A DNA stretch of 64,000 bases from Neurospora crassa OR74A (taxonomy: Eukaryota > Ascomycota > Sordariomycetes > Sordariales > Sordariaceae). The position numbers and the translations under genes were made by a program. The stretch lies in the NCBI RefSeq assembly GCF_000182925.2, contig NC_026501.1:6613917-6677916 (forward strand). Direction: 5' to 3'. The notes below the pieces were generated by a model that was not told where the DNA came from, ran no database searches, and worked only from the letters and a program-made list of their open reading frames with translations. Positions 24,561-37,100 of this stretch are shown here, one piece after another (position 1 is the stretch's first letter; every line of letters starts with the position of its first letter).

Positions 24561-24978
24561 ATGGATTCACCACTGATCGAGGTCTGGCACGCCGCGTCTG
24601 GCAGCCCGTTTCTCCCCACTGTTGGCAAAGGCACACAGTTCTTCGTTGCTTCCCTCCTCCTCCTCATCGGCTTTAGTTTGACTGGCGCCTTTACCCTCAG
24701 TACGTGATTCCGTTGCAACCTCGACATATCGTGGTTTGATTCTGTGCTGACCTGGGACCACCTCTTAGACCGGTCCATCGTCAATCTCCTTCTCTTGGGC
24801 ATCCCGGCTTCTTTGGCCTTTGCGTACGTTTCCGTTGTGCTTCGAGTTTCGGCTGATTTCCACTGGACCATGCATCTTCCCATCCGCCATTCTTTCATCC
24901 CGGACTCCATCGCTGACCATTACTGGGCGCAGATTCGGTGTTGTTTACATGTTCTGCGCGGTCGGAGTTTACGTTTAA
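24561..24978 (+). CDS. OST5: Oligosaccharyltransferase subunit Ost5/TMEM258
   Basis: Three exons (24561-24699, 24769-24823, 24933-24978) encode only 79 residues. The introns (69 and 109 bases) both carry GCTGAC branch sites. The protein has two hydrophobic membrane segments, about residues 24-44 and 50-78. It ends in FGVVYMFCAVGVYV, very like the FGVYV end of yeast Ost5 (86 residues). Ost5 is a small ER membrane subunit of the oligosaccharyltransferase complex that N-glycosylates nascent proteins. The middle exon is only 55 bases, and each exon boundary falls inside a codon, so automated annotation could easily miss this gene. Confidence 0.85.
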
Positions 24979-25013
24979 TATTGAGATACCCTGGAGATCA
25001 ATAAAAGAAGAAC

Positions 25014-25041
25014 AAGAAGAAGAAGAAGAAGAAGAAGAAGA
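25014..25041. repeat. AAG trinucleotide repeat
   Basis: A near-perfect AAG tract in the short spacer between OST5 and rad1, noncoding in the models given here. Confidence 0.85.
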
Positions 25042-25198
25042 GAGCAGTCTCCTCGCCCTACGGACTCCGCGGGATTCTGTACAATACATAGAGTCATTTA
25101 CTAAAAAGCAAGCCGATTTCTGAACATCATACGCATAACACGCCATCTTTTCCTCTCCACTTATTACACACAGATCTTCGGCATCACTTGCCAGCAAC

Positions 25199-26335
25199 AT
25201 GTCACAACCGACTCAAGACGCCGGCCCTCCCTTGTTCAGGGCAGTCGCCAGCTCCACGCGCCCGCTCTACCAGCTACTAAAAGCAGTCGGCTTTACCAAC
25301 AAGATCCACGTCGAAATCACCCCCGAGGGCCTCAGATTCAGCGCCGATCATGCCCGCGTCATGCAAGGCGCCGCCCACTGGAACAAGAACCTCTTCGCCA
25401 GCTATACTACCAACCTCCCGCCAGCTGCGGGCAATGGCGATGACGACGACCCTGAACCCGAGCCCGTCTCCTTCCAAATCTCCCTCCCCGCCTTTCTCGA
25501 GACCCTCCAAATCTTCGGCGTCGCCGACGTCGCCGCCCGCCAAGCCCGCTCCGACATCGACCCCCTCGTGCGCGGCAACCCGCGCATGAACCACCAGCAC
25601 CGCGGCGGTAACGGTTCAGACGCCTTCAGCCACCAAACCTTGCACGGCGGCGGGTTCGCTTCCTCCTCCTCCAACGGCACCTGCATCCTCAGCTACCCCT
25701 CCGACGGCGGGCCCTTCAGCATCATTCTCGAAGAAGCCGGGGTCAAGACGACGTGCAACTTGACCACCTACCTACCCGAGATGCCGGAGGACATACCCTT
25801 TGATATCGACGACCTCTCTTTCAAGGTGATCATGCAAGCGCGCTACTTGCTCGACGCGTTGGCGGAGGTGGGCAGCATCAACCCGGAGCGGCTGACGATC
25901 GTGGTCTCGCGCAAGGAGCCGTATCTGCGGTTCAGAACGTCCGGAAGCCACAGTGGTGCGGGAGGGCCGGGAGTGGAGAGCACGGTGGATTTTAGGCGTG
26001 GAAGGGATCTGTTGGAGACCTTCTCGGTCAGGGCGGTGGAACGGGCTAAGGGAGAGAGGAGATGGAGCCAGACATTCAAGTTTGACACGATCAAGGCGGC
26101 GACGGAGGCAATGAGGATTGCGAGCAAGGTCAGCTTGAGGGGCGATGGGCAGGGTGTGTTGAGCATGCAGTTTATGGTGGAGGTGGAAGGTGCTGGGGGT
26201 GCGGGCGGGGGTGTCCCGGGAGGAGGAGCTGGTTTGAGTTTCTTGGATTTTCGGTTTGTGCCGTATGCGACGGATGGGGATGAGGAGACCGATACTGAAG
26301 GGGAGGGTGATGATGTTGACATGAGTGAGGCATGA
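25199..26335 (+). CDS. rad1: DNA damage checkpoint clamp subunit Rad1 (9-1-1 complex)
   Basis: A single intronless ORF of 378 residues. The N-terminal region, with LFRAVASSTRPLYQLLKAVGF, VEITPEGLRFS and the ADHARVMQGAAH block, is characteristic of the Rad1/Rec1/yeast Rad17 family, a PCNA-like fold. Later blocks such as ILEEAGVKTTCNLTTY and SFKVIMQARYLLDAL also fit. Rad1 forms the Rad9-Hus1-Rad1 ring that is loaded at DNA damage to activate checkpoint kinases in the nucleus. The protein carries insertions relative to the usual length of about 280-320: an acidic/Pro stretch near residue 80, a Gly/His/Ser-rich insert near 130-155, a Gly-rich loop near 335, and an acidic tail. The start codon is the first in frame, just after a CAAC context. 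It follows OST5 after 220 bases on the same strand. Confidence 0.88.
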   Translation: MSQPTQDAGPPLFRAVASSTRPLYQLLKAVGFTNKIHVEITPEGLRFSADHARVMQGAAHWNKNLFASYTTNLPPAAGNGDDDDPEPEPVSFQISLPAFLETLQIFGVADVAARQARSDIDPLVRGNPRMNHQHRGGNGSDAFSHQTLHGGGFASSSSNGTCILSYPSDGGPFSIILEEAGVKTTCNLTTYLPEMPEDIPFDIDDLSFKVIMQARYLLDALAEVGSINPERLTIVVSRKEPYLRFRTSGSHSGAGGPGVESTVDFRRGRDLLETFSVRAVERAKGERRWSQTFKFDTIKAATEAMRIASKVSLRGDGQGVLSMQFMVEVEGAGGAGGGVPGGGAGLSFLDFRFVPYATDGDEETDTEGEGDDVDMSEA

Positions 26336-26977
26336 GGTTCGTAGATAAGAAGTGTCAGTGATGCGTGGTGATAGTCAAATCAAGGTTATACCTATGTACT
26401 TGGTAGGAGCGTTAGCAATTGTCGCAGGATCTAGTAGTTTATATCAGTTGCGCATCGGAGGCACCCCCCTCTTTATATCTCGCGACGGTTTTCGCGAAAG
26501 GTGAACATGCACCTCTGACATTGGTATTATCCGAAGCTATTATACCCCCTAATGAACATATGGTGGGTGATTAAGAAGTCAGGTCAACCTTGGGTAAATG
26601 TGGACCAGACGAATGGATGTCTCCTGTCGTTGATGTACGCACAGTATGTTTTCTTGCGATAGTAATATTGATTCATTTACCAGGTGAACAAGTACATATG
26701 ATGTGCACAGTCAGCGAGAAATGGTTTTGACCGTTGAATGTGGAGGAGAGAAGTTGGGTATTTTCTCTTATGATATAGATCAACTAAAAAAAAAAAAAAA
26801 AAAAGTGGTATCATGAAAGAGAGTACTAGTCCTGTAACAGCAAAATCCAATGTGCAACGAAGTGCAAGAAGATAACCTCGCAAACCCCGGTCCAGTGGCC
26901 AGAAACACCAACGCCCCCTTTTTTTTCCCTAGACATTCCATGCACCCGACACACAATCAAATCAATCAATCAATCAA
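26336..26977. other. Convergent spacer between rad1 and the polyQ gene
   Basis: A spacer of 642 bases between two 3' ends, containing a 19-base A run (26786-26804) and an ATCA tetranucleotide array. No coding potential is seen. Confidence 0.55.
26786..26804. repeat. Poly-A homopolymer, 19 bases
   Basis: An uninterrupted A run in the convergent spacer between rad1 and the low-complexity gene. Confidence 0.85.
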
Positions 26978-26988
26978 TCAATCAATCT
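26957..26988. repeat. ATCA tetranucleotide microsatellite
   Basis: About seven tandem ATCA units abut the stop codon of the 1048-residue gene on the minus strand, so they belong to its 3' untranslated region. Confidence 0.88.
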
Positions 26989-27190
26989 TCCACGCAACAT
27001 GTTCCGCCTCCCACTTCAAGAAATCCCCCAAGTCATGATCCAAATTGAACCCCATCGGAATCACGTACTCCTGGCCATTCACGTCCCTTGACACCACCAT
27101 GTTGAGTGCCGGGCTCTGCGGCAGGCTTCTTATACTTTCTTGCGAGTCGGCGCGGCGGTGGTGGTGGTGGTGGCGAGAAGACCCTTGAGG

Positions 27191-27231
<41 letters not shown>

Positions 27232-27653
27232 GCTTCCAAGTGCGGGCGCGGGCCGCATCGATTGCTTGAGGAATTTTCTTGGCTGTTTGCTTTGTCGGTT
27301 GTGGTGGTGGTGGTGGTGGTGCTAGTGCTTGTGCTTGTGCTTGTTGATCTTGTTGATCTTGTTGGGTTGTCGGGACAATGGATGATGGTATGACTGTTTG
27401 TTGCTCGTATTGGAAAGCAAAACCTGGAAGAAAGGGGGATTCGGATCGAAGAATGGTTGGTGACGGGATTCGTGAGGATGGTGGCGCAAGGGAGGATTGT
27501 TGTTGTTGTTGTTGGACTTGATGTTGTGGCGTCCCGTGTCTTTGGGTATGTGGTGGTTGGGACCGGGATATAGTCTTTGTTAGTGTTGACGTTCGCAGCG
27601 TTGGTGATTGATTGCGGTTGATTGGTGTTGGAACCGGGGTGTTATTGGTGTTG

Positions 27654-27684
<31 letters not shown>

Positions 27685-30124
27685 AGGCAGCATCGCTTGA
27701 ACTGCGACCGCGGCTATGATCCCAGCGAACAGTAGGATCGGATGTTAGCGCTGGGAAAGGTGGCGGCGAGTAACTCCAACTTTGGCTGTGAGTGTGACCA
27801 TAGGGAGTGTTGGTCGCTGGCTTCTCGGGATGGTCCCTCCTCGACTGACGATCGATAGGCCAGGTTGCGGAATGTGTCTCTTGTGATGTCCAGAGCAAAA
27901 AGTGTGGTTGCTGCGTCTGATGAGCAGCAATGTGAGTTGCAAGGGCACGGAAAGGAAGTTGATCGTTGACGCTCGCCGACCGCTCATGAGAATGTTTTCG
28001 GTCCCTGTCGAATGCTTGCAAATGCTGGATCCGGTAAAGTCCATTCATGGTAGATCCTCTGCCTTTGCTGTCGCTGTCTGGAGGTTCTCGTGAACCATTG
28101 TTCAAGAGGCTACCAGAACTTGCGGGCCGTGCATGCAAGGCGCCACTTTCTTGTTTGTGCTTCCTGACTTCAATCTCCTCTTCGGCGGTCTGAAAGGTCC
28201 TCAACGTACCATACCCATCAAAGCCGAAACCGGAGAACCACGTAATGATATCGTCGCGCTCATCAAGCTCAGCTCCCGAAGGCCGCGAGTAGTCAAGGGG
28301 GTCACTGTCAAAGTCGCCGATACCGCTTCCTATCGAAATTTGGAAGGCTACCCAGTCAAGGCCATCTTCAGCATTGGCAGCGAGCAGGTTAATGGGAGGC
28401 TCGGGCTTGGGCAGTCGGATTGGTCCGTGACGGAAGGATGGCATCGTCCCAGTGTATGGAGTACTTTTGAGGAAAATGAAGTCGTCATTGCTGGTATCGG
28501 AGCCAAATCCAGGCGTCGAGGTAGACGTAGGTGTCATGATCGAACTGGTGATGCCCTCAGGAATAGTCGGAAGGGGCGGGAGTTGCCTGGATGGGGTGCG
28601 TCGCGGTACAGGTCTAATGGGGCCATCAAAGGAAGGTGTGAGATGAGCGACACTCGAGGGTATAGGAGGATGTTGAGCTTCTTCTCCTTTGCGGCGAAAA
28701 ATAATGGGTAGACTGTGTTCCTTTCCATTCTTCGCCAAGGCAATGGGAGGACTTCCCGGCCGGTTCTGTTTCTGCCCGTCATCTCGTGACTGTTCCTTTG
28801 GTGTTGCGCAGTCGTCTCTAGTGCTCTCGCCGTGATCAGATAAAGAGGGTCGTGCCGTTGCAAGTGAGAGAGTTGCCGAAGCGACAGGCAGACTCACACC
28901 GGCATTATCGATCCGCGTCGGCAAGTCGTCGAGGTGGAACGGTTCGATAGGCGTGATGGGCTGCTGGGATGGTTGATCCCCTTCTTGACTGGTCACCGTC
29001 ACCTCATCATTCATCATTGCTGATTGAGTTAGACAAGCTCTGTCCATTATTCCCTGCAAGATGCTCTCCGGCAGCACCTCATCCGCTTCGATAGGATTGA
29101 AAAGTTGGAAGAAGTTTCGGGCAGTGTCTGGTATTACCCATTTTGATACTTGTGTGCTGGCTATGCGCGGTCGCCTGGGGGATTTCTTTGACTTCTTTCT
29201 CTTTGTTCTGCTGGTCGAAGCAAACCTTGCCGGACTTGTGGGCAGAAAGGATCTTTTGGAAGGCTGTGTGAAGGATTGCAATGACGCCTGACTTCTTCTC
29301 CGCGCTTTATTCCACTGAGAGGGACCATGCACAGGCGTCAAAGGCTTTGTGTGATTTGCCGAGTAATATGTTATCGGCGGGATCACAAGCGGCGGTAACG
29401 GCAGCTTTATTTCGATTGGGGACCCTTCTCGCTGGAATGCCCCATCTATCTCCGAATTGAGCTGCTGGATGTTGTTCGAATATCCATTGCTTGGTAAATA
29501 ATGTTGCTCCTGGGAGCCGGTATAGCCTTCGGCAATCTCATCTGTATAAATGGATTGATGGTTGACCCCGAAGCCAGTCAAGGTGATATCCGGTTGACGA
29601 ATCGTGGGATCTCGGCTCCACTCGTCTTGTTGCAGAGGAGGTGAAGGCGGCAGAAGAACAATTTGGTGTAACTCTTGTGTACTTGGTGTTCTAGGAGGCG
29701 TCCCCGGGGTCGTGCTGGCGGGTTCGCTTCTTTCTTGGGCTTGCTGTGGCTGGTGCTCGAGGTGTTCAGGACAAAGAAGTGGACTCCTCTGAGGACTTTG
29801 GCCTCCGACACGCTGGGAAGAACATTGAGGACTGGTGTAGTCTGTGCTATAGCCGAAGCTGGACAAAGAAGACCTTGAGGAGAGCGGAGTGTTGGGAAGG
29901 GGTGGGATGATTGTAAGTATTTTGTGAAGGTCCTCCTTCTTCGGGACATCGAGGTCAAGCCTTGAACCCCTTCGAAAACCCCATGACCTTGTTTTAAGCT
30001 CTCTGTAGATTGACCTGTAGCCTTCATCGTCGTGGTGAAAGTAAGAGCCCTCGTAATCGCCGACAAGCAGGGTTTTTCGCGGCGAGACAAGCTTTCGGAT
30101 TGTGGATCCCGGCTTTGAGAGCAT
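26978..30124 (-). CDS. Low-complexity 1048-residue protein with polyglutamine tract (unknown)
   Basis: A single uninterrupted ORF of 1048 codons, far longer than chance. No enzymatic domain is recognised. The N-terminus (about residues 1-75) is ordered-looking, with a motif VGDYEGSYFHHDDEGYRSIY. The bulk is Pro/Ser/Thr/Gln-rich and likely disordered. It includes a short Asn/Asp stretch near 810, a proline run near 935, a polyglutamine tract at about 964-978, and a histidine run just after it. The last 40 or so residues (VSRDVNGQEYVIPMGFNLDH and a WKID end) look conserved and may be a short interaction motif. A scaffold or regulatory role is possible but unsupported. It converges on rad1 and is followed upstream by a long gene-poor stretch. 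Confidence 0.8.
27189..27232. repeat. GTT (CAA on the minus strand) trinucleotide repeat coding polyQ
   Basis: About 14 tandem units encode the glutamine tract of the 1048-residue protein. Such coding repeats often vary in length between strains. Confidence 0.9.
27298..27322. repeat. GGT trinucleotide repeat coding polyproline
   Basis: A short tandem GGT tract within the same ORF, read on the minus strand as consecutive prolines, just upstream in protein order of the polyglutamine tract. Confidence 0.75.
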
Positions 30125-33100
30125 CTTAGCCGGACTCCCCGGGCATGACGGAAGAAAACAAAAAGACTAGGGTAGAAGTGTGAGCTTGTTTTTGCATACG
30201 GCGTGTGTGAAGGGTGAAGTGGACTGACAGAGATTGTCAGTGTCGAAAGGTGTCGTTATTTTGCTTTGCAGTTATGGAACTCTCAGCTAACCGTATGATG
30301 ACACTAGCAAAAAGGCGAAGGACCTTGGGCCCAAAAAGCAAGACAACAAGAAGAGGCATGGGGAGGCGAGGGATATGATATTATTCGCAAGTGTCCGCCC
30401 TGACGGCAGCATCGGAATGCTGGGGCACGGCACCTTTGTCGATATGTGTTGTACGACCCGTACAGAGTACGGCTGACCCGCATGGTTGGGTTGGTCTTCG
30501 CATTTGCAAGGGGGGGGCAACTAAAGGTGATGGACGCCTGAGAGACGGATAGAGTAAGTAACATGAAGGAATTCCTGTACCGAGTGTGGCGTAGTCACGC
30601 ACGTCATACTCTATCATCACTCATTGCACAGCAAACTTGTACAGAGTGCCGAGTTCAGAGAGCAATGGTTGTGGTGTTTGTATCCGCCCGGTAAGTTATC
30701 CGCGGGCAAGGGATGAGAATGTGACATTTGCGGGTCAACATCCACGTTGGCCGTAGATAATGCCTCGACTGGCGCCCCAGGTGGTTGGTTTCCAGACTTA
30801 GCATCCTCTCTGCGACCAGCTGTGGCTTTTTTTTCTTTTTTTTTTTTTCGAGTGTGTTGGATGTTGTTTGTGGATCGTTCCAAAGCATCCCCGGTCAACT
30901 CGACCCCTGGCTCAGGCTCTCCAGCCCCAGAACTATGGTACATACATACATTGTCCCCTTGAACACCCCATCCGAAGATCTATCTGCCCTAGGCCCAGGG
31001 TGGTGATACCATTGGCCAACAGGGCTGCAAGCTTCTATTTCGGCCCCCCTTCAGTAGCTCAAATAGACCTACACTACGGTAGCGTTGCAGCCGGCATCAT
31101 ACACTACATCCCGTCGATACCTACCCGCCCAAGGTCGAGGACGACGTCGTCCTTCGCAGCATTCGCGACCCCCAAATGGTAAGCTCCGACACAGCCAGAT
31201 TACGCACACTACTTTTGGCATGATTGAAGAGTGCGCAGATTGGAGTCAGCCGTCCACCCAACTGAGGTCCAGGTCAGTGTTTGAGGCAGCACTCACCCAT
31301 GTATGGCGAACCGTGCATAGGGCTATTAATTCATCCAGCTTGACGGTAAAGCAATGGACGAGTTTGTGGGTTTGCACAACAGCGGCAACCAACGTTAGCA
31401 CAGCCATTATATCGATAGACCGGGCCTCCGTAGATTGCTGTGTTGCCAACAGTTGATGGGACTCGGCCGCATTTCTTCACTCGATGCCGACTGGACTGGA
31501 CCGTATGCCCCACTGGTGACGAATAAAAGACCTTGGCTGTGGATGTCAGTGTCAACCACAGGTGTGTTCCGTAACACTTCGGGATCCCTCCGTCAATGGA
31601 AGAAAAAGAAGAGGAAGAATGCCTTCAGGCCTCCTCTAGACTGGCTGTCTGGCTTCGCACCACCACTTGAAGAAGGGGGTTCAGTATCATCATGAACTGC
31701 CAAAAGTCGTGAAGCGAGTTATTCATCAAATAAGCAACTGCTGTCCAGGCCAGATACGCAGTCTAGTTGGCGCAAAGCGCTGAGTTGCGCCGTCACAGCA
31801 GGGAGAGATTGGGGGTGTGCTCGATTAGTCAAGTCCTCTCCTGAGGGGTGTTGATTGTCCTGTCGGCAGCAGACCGAAAGAAGTGTGTGTGGGCCGGCGT
31901 ATGGTGGAGCCTAAAAGGTCCTGACCACGCGGCGATGACGGGAGGTCGGCCGATGCGGGGGATGAAGATGACGGTGAGATGGGTGCCGCTCCGGACGAGA
32001 GACCGAACGAACTGCCCCTGGGTAGGTGGGGCACAGGGATGATAACTGGAAGACGGGAACGGCAGTCACGGCCCGCCTGAAACAACAAGCACCAACAGCG
32101 CTGAAAGGGACCAAACCCCACCGAATGGAAGTGGAACTGAAGTGCCAGGTGGATCAAGGAGCCTCTGAGCCGCTACACAACGGGCAGATTGCCGGATGCC
32201 GTGCGCTAAAAACATCGAGAACCTCAAAACCCGGTGCGGTTAGGTTGGAACCAACACCTGCAGGTGGCTCCCGTCCTGTGAGGACGCCTCCATCCTTCCT
32301 CGCCTTCCACTTCCACTTGTCACTTTTTTCTTCTCCATCACATCGATCAGCTGCATCTCTTTCCCACATACATGTTCACTGAACCACCACCATCGCATTG
32401 GACAATGGACATCTGTGGGATTTAAGGGGGAATGGATCGGCTTCCTCAAATTAACAACAAGCATCGACACATCAAGCCAACCGACTCTGTACGACGTCGA
32501 TACCGCACGCATGCGAGATTTAGAACTGTCACCAACGCCATCCATGTCGTCTCCCCTTGCCCTGCCGAAACCATTACATCTTGAACCAAGCATAGCATCA
32601 TGGTCCTTGACATACGGTATGCTCCTGGATTGCCGCGCTTGTACAGCCGCGCCGCGTGACCGGTGCTACTCTCTGCGGCTACCACCACCAACCACAACAC
32701 TATTGGTGCTGCGCCACGCTTATCACCACCATCACTGCCCCTCCCAAGTCGGATGTGATTCAGAAGCTCACATAGAGCCTCTCGAGAGCACCACAGAGCC
32801 GATGTGCAGATACGGGAACGGCCATGTTGACGTGCAGTTCCGGGTGTTGTGCTGATGCCAGGGGACACCCCGTGATGCTGTGGTCCTGACTACTAGACTT
32901 ACCTACTCACTGCTCAGCTAGGTATACGACTGACCGGCTTCGGACTATCTACTCCTTGACCTGAGCGCCCGCTTCCATTGACATTTCCGAGCCCTTCGAG
33001 AGTTCTCCGTGACCCCATGGCCCTCATACACCTATTCTTTACGGTGAACTCGCTTCACCTGATCAGCTCGGCGACTTCTGATATGGTGGTTGGGTTGTCG

Positions 33101-33365
33101 TGGGGGTTTCCATCATGTTGATGTGACAACGGGTCCTAACTCTTGTTTCGAAAATGGGGGCCTCATAGGCCATCACCAAGGGCTTTCGGCGGGCACGGCT
33201 TCGATTTAGTGTACAGTTGTTCCATATCAATGAGGTCAGCCTGAACAACTTGGCTAGTACGGTTCAGTATCTCGAGCGGTACTTCACCAAATTCCTACGT
33301 GCTTCGGGGGCAAAGCTGTTTCACGCAAGGTCCGGAAAGATCGACATGAGGCTCATCCCCTCTAC
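30125..33365. other. Gene-poor stretch
   Basis: About 3.2 kb without a supported gene on either strand. Open frames reach only about 150 codons and overlap each other in opposite strands without domain content. The first few hundred bases are the likely promoter of the 1048-residue gene. No transposon ends or tRNA-like structure were recognised. Confidence 0.45.
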
Positions 33366-34170
33366 TTATTTGGAAATCAGCTCGACAGTGACGAGTGTCG
33401 CCCTTTGATCTGAGCAACTGCGCCTCGAGTCTTCTATTGCCTTGGGGTCCAAGAGTTGGGATAACATCACCATCACCTGCTTCAGTCGTATTTCCGCTTC
33501 CAATCGAACCATGCTCCCCCTACAGCGGGTCCGATACTCCCCGATCACATCTTTCCACCAATCACGAATCTGAAAACTCGCCGTCTGCCATTTACCGTCA
33601 TATCTTGGACCAGGTCGCTTGAAGTCTCTCGCCTCCTGTAACTCGGCCTGGGCGGACTCACTCGGCGCTCGCCCAGTTTCTGCGCAGAAAAGCATTCTGG
33701 ACCAGGCTTGTTGTGTGGACCCAAACCCGAGGCGGTGTCTCGTGCTTTGAGGGTGTAGCCTGCCTCGTCAACATCGTGCTCCACAAAAGATGCCCAAGGT
33801 CTGCCCCCAGTTAGCCTGTTGTACATTTCAAAAGAGCCTTGCTCATCACTTCACGAACAAGTTGCGCCTCAGCTGAAACATACTTTTCGCGTCTTGCCCA
33901 TTGATATGGTCAAAGGACTTCGTTTGCCTGGTCCATGTTTCTCGTCCTGGTTGTCTTGAGATGCGAAGCGGCTGCGTGGGTCGGCGTATGGACATATTTT
34001 TTGCCTGGTGTCTCTGCTACGGGTTTGGGTTCTTTAGATGACCGACTCAAACAGCGCGTCAGTGATTCGACCGAGCCCTCGAGCAAGCTAAGTGGCGAGC
34101 GTGTTGGTTTTGTTTTCGACTGTGCCTCCCTTCCACCTCTCTCCAAATCGTCCTTGTTGTCGCCCGGCAT
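33366..34170 (-). pseudogene. Possible broken gene or multi-exon gene of unknown type
   Basis: Three consecutive minus-strand open segments look protein-like but lie in different frames. Segment one (34170-33910) is hydrophilic and ends at TGA, after which the same frame continues with PYQWARREKYVSAEAQLVRE before another stop. Segment two (33826 onward) contains MYNRLTGGRPWASFVEHD, overlapping the previous frame. Segment three (33695-33366) contains YDGKWQTASFQIRDWWKDVI and a helical, charged stretch (VRLEAEIRLKQVMVMLSQLL). I found no convincing GT...AG introns that join them, so stop plus frameshifts fit a decayed gene. An unrecognised splice pattern is the alternative. The family is not recognised. 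Confidence 0.35.
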
Positions 34171-37100
34171 GTTCTCGAGTATGGTAAAGCAATTGGGAGC
34201 AGGAACAAGAAATGAAATCGTGAAGGGGCAAGCGAGCTGTTAATATATTATCTCTCTCCCTTGCAGGAATTTGGGGTTGAAAAGGACTTGTGAATGCAGC
34301 AGGTGAGACCATGGACGAGAAGATCACTTAACCTCCACGACGCGTCTACACTGTATGGTACATTCCCTTCCAAGGCCTCCCGCGGTTCACACCAGATGGT
34401 GTCTTGGCGGTGCAGCCCTAGTTCAATGAGATCGGCCATGATAACACCACGACGACCTCGCTCTTCGAGCTAATGTACTGGGTTGCGAGCAAAAGTAAGA
34501 CCTCCAATTTTCAGAAACCTTGCACGGACTACCACAGCCAAAGCTTCGTGGGCACTGTGTCTTCAACGACCTGACTATGGGTGTGAACTTACCCACAACA
34601 CCATATTACGTCTCACGGATCGTCCGAACTTGAGCTGCAGCATATCGCTGATTGCTTAGAACCTGTCAGATTTGTCGAAAAGGCTGCCGTCATTGCAGGA
34701 CAATAACGATAAACCAAATGGAGCCATTCCTCCATAAGTGGCTCGGAAGCCCTCTCCGAAATTTGATGGGCAATTGTTTTACTCATCCTCGATGTTGTGT
34801 TGGTAGTCCCAAATACCAGGCCTGACCGCTTCCCATTCCAGAATCGCCGGCTGAGTGGATGATACCCTCGACACCAATGGTTTTGATGGGTAACCAGCTT
34901 TGACAGCTTCGGCTTGGTGGTGTGGCACGCCGCCTTATAAGCCCACAAAACCCTCCAACCTATTATGAACGACTTCGGTTGCCAACGTTCGCTAATGCTG
35001 CCACCCTCTGGGAAGTTTGTGTTTTTTGGTGGTGTCCTGGGCAACTGGTTCGAGAGGCGTTCCATGGGCCCAAGAGGAGGGCACGTCAGGTAGCCACCGG
35101 GTGGCTTAAGAGGGCCTAGAGCCGCACATGCAATCTTTCGGAATATCCGTCACCACTTCTACCCTCCTTCATTCATCTTTTCCCCGACTGAGGTTGTCCT
35201 CGTGACAGTGCGCGGCATCCATGAGCGAGATTTGGGCGGCAGCTGGATCGTTCATGATCAGGCAGAAGGGCTATGGAGCGTATGGTACAGTTTTGTTCGC
35301 TGTTCAAGTCCACAGAGGGGCTGATGTGCGAAATACCTACCGTACATTTCACCTGGACTGTCTAATACCGACTAAGCCGGCTGAGACCGAAATTGAGCGT
35401 CGGCTTTTGGTCCTTTAGGCCTCCATATCTCGTGGAACACGAGGAAGTAAAGAGCAACACTCCATGGGACATACTGATGATGAGAAGATTCTATTTCTTG
35501 TCCTTTAAAAGTCGTTCAGTTCAGTTAGTCTGGGAATGAGTGTCCATTTTGCTAAGGGTTGGCGACCCAGAGCACGATCTACACCTCACGCCTCTATGTG
35601 AGAAACTTTAAGCTTGACTGGACGATTGTTCGACCTCTTTGAAGAAAAACATAGATTACTTCTTCATAGTGGTCTCGATTGATTGACAACGCTCTATCAT
35701 TGAAAAGGCCGTCGCTTCAGCTAACTCAGCCAGCCTCATCAACGGGTTGTGTGACGACTTCGGCCAAGCGGCAAGCCGCTCGCTTCACTGTGCTGATACG
35801 TTGATCCATTGGTACGTCGATACGTTAAACGTACCAGCCTATCGGCGCGTGCTCATGGTGGACATCAGTATCTGAGGGGGAAAAGGGAAGGATTCGCCGA
35901 AAGGTGAAGGCAAGATGAACAAACATCGATGTTACATGTGGTAAGTGGCGAATCAGACCGTCAGGTCAATCCTTGACTTCAAGTTCCCCAGACTGGCGGC
36001 CGAAGAGTATATACAAGAAAGAGCGATGGAGAGTAAGTGGATTGCAACGGATTGCCCATACGCACTTCATTTACCATGTGGCTGTTGTTTCTGACTCTCT
36101 GCGGCTATCATATATGACTCTTACCGATCTCAACTTACTCTCTAAGTGGTAGGTAAGTAGGTTTCCTCAGCCAGTGAAGTTCTCCCTAGTAGCCCATCTT
36201 CTCTCGGGTGTAGTTGCGTAAGCTATCTATGTATGATTTACCTTACTTTTTCAAACGCGAGAGACAATATGGAAGGAGAGTACTGCCTGCGTAAGTGTGC
36301 ACAACGAGCTCGATGACTCCAGATGATGGATTCGCGTTGTTGATGCACGGAAATACAAATTGCGATACTTTTGGCCACGAATTATCTACTCATCCAATGA
36401 AATTTTTTCATCATGCTGAACGTGGGTTCAGAGAGAAACCTATATCGTATGTGACTGCCTAATCAGGGGTAAGCAAGGACTTTCGAATTTGAATTTCATT
36501 GGGGTTGTGTATGTAATTTGATATGTTGGCGGATGACTGGGGAGGAGATGTTTGTGGAGCGAGACGAGTTCATGGGCAGAGGAAAAAAATATATATATAT
36601 ATATATATAAAAATAAAAAAATAAAAAAAAAAAGGGGGAAAGAAAAGGGCAAGAAAGGAAGGAGTCCACAAGTGTTGGAAACCTTGATCTTGATAACATT
36701 ATCGACGGTGCTAATATGCTGAGTGCGGCCAAACGACTCATCACCTGTCAAAACATATTTCCTTGGACATCGTCATGTACGTGTCTATCTCAGCATACTA
36801 ACAAATGGCTTATCTATCAGATCCTGCTCAATGGCGCAACTCCTAACGAAAAGCACAACAATGCAAGCACCGTTCAGAGCATCCAAAATAGACAAAAAGA
36901 CAACGAAAACAACTACAATAGATGAGCAAAGAGTGGGTTTGGATGGGCTATTAGCGGATAATATATATTTCCTGTTGCCGACCGATGGTATGGTATATTA
37001 TATACTGAGCATACACTTCTGCTTTTGCAAGATCCAAAATTACTTTGTTCACTGCCTCCTTCCGTCTGCTTTCCGTTTTCTACACAGGGCATCTGACTAC

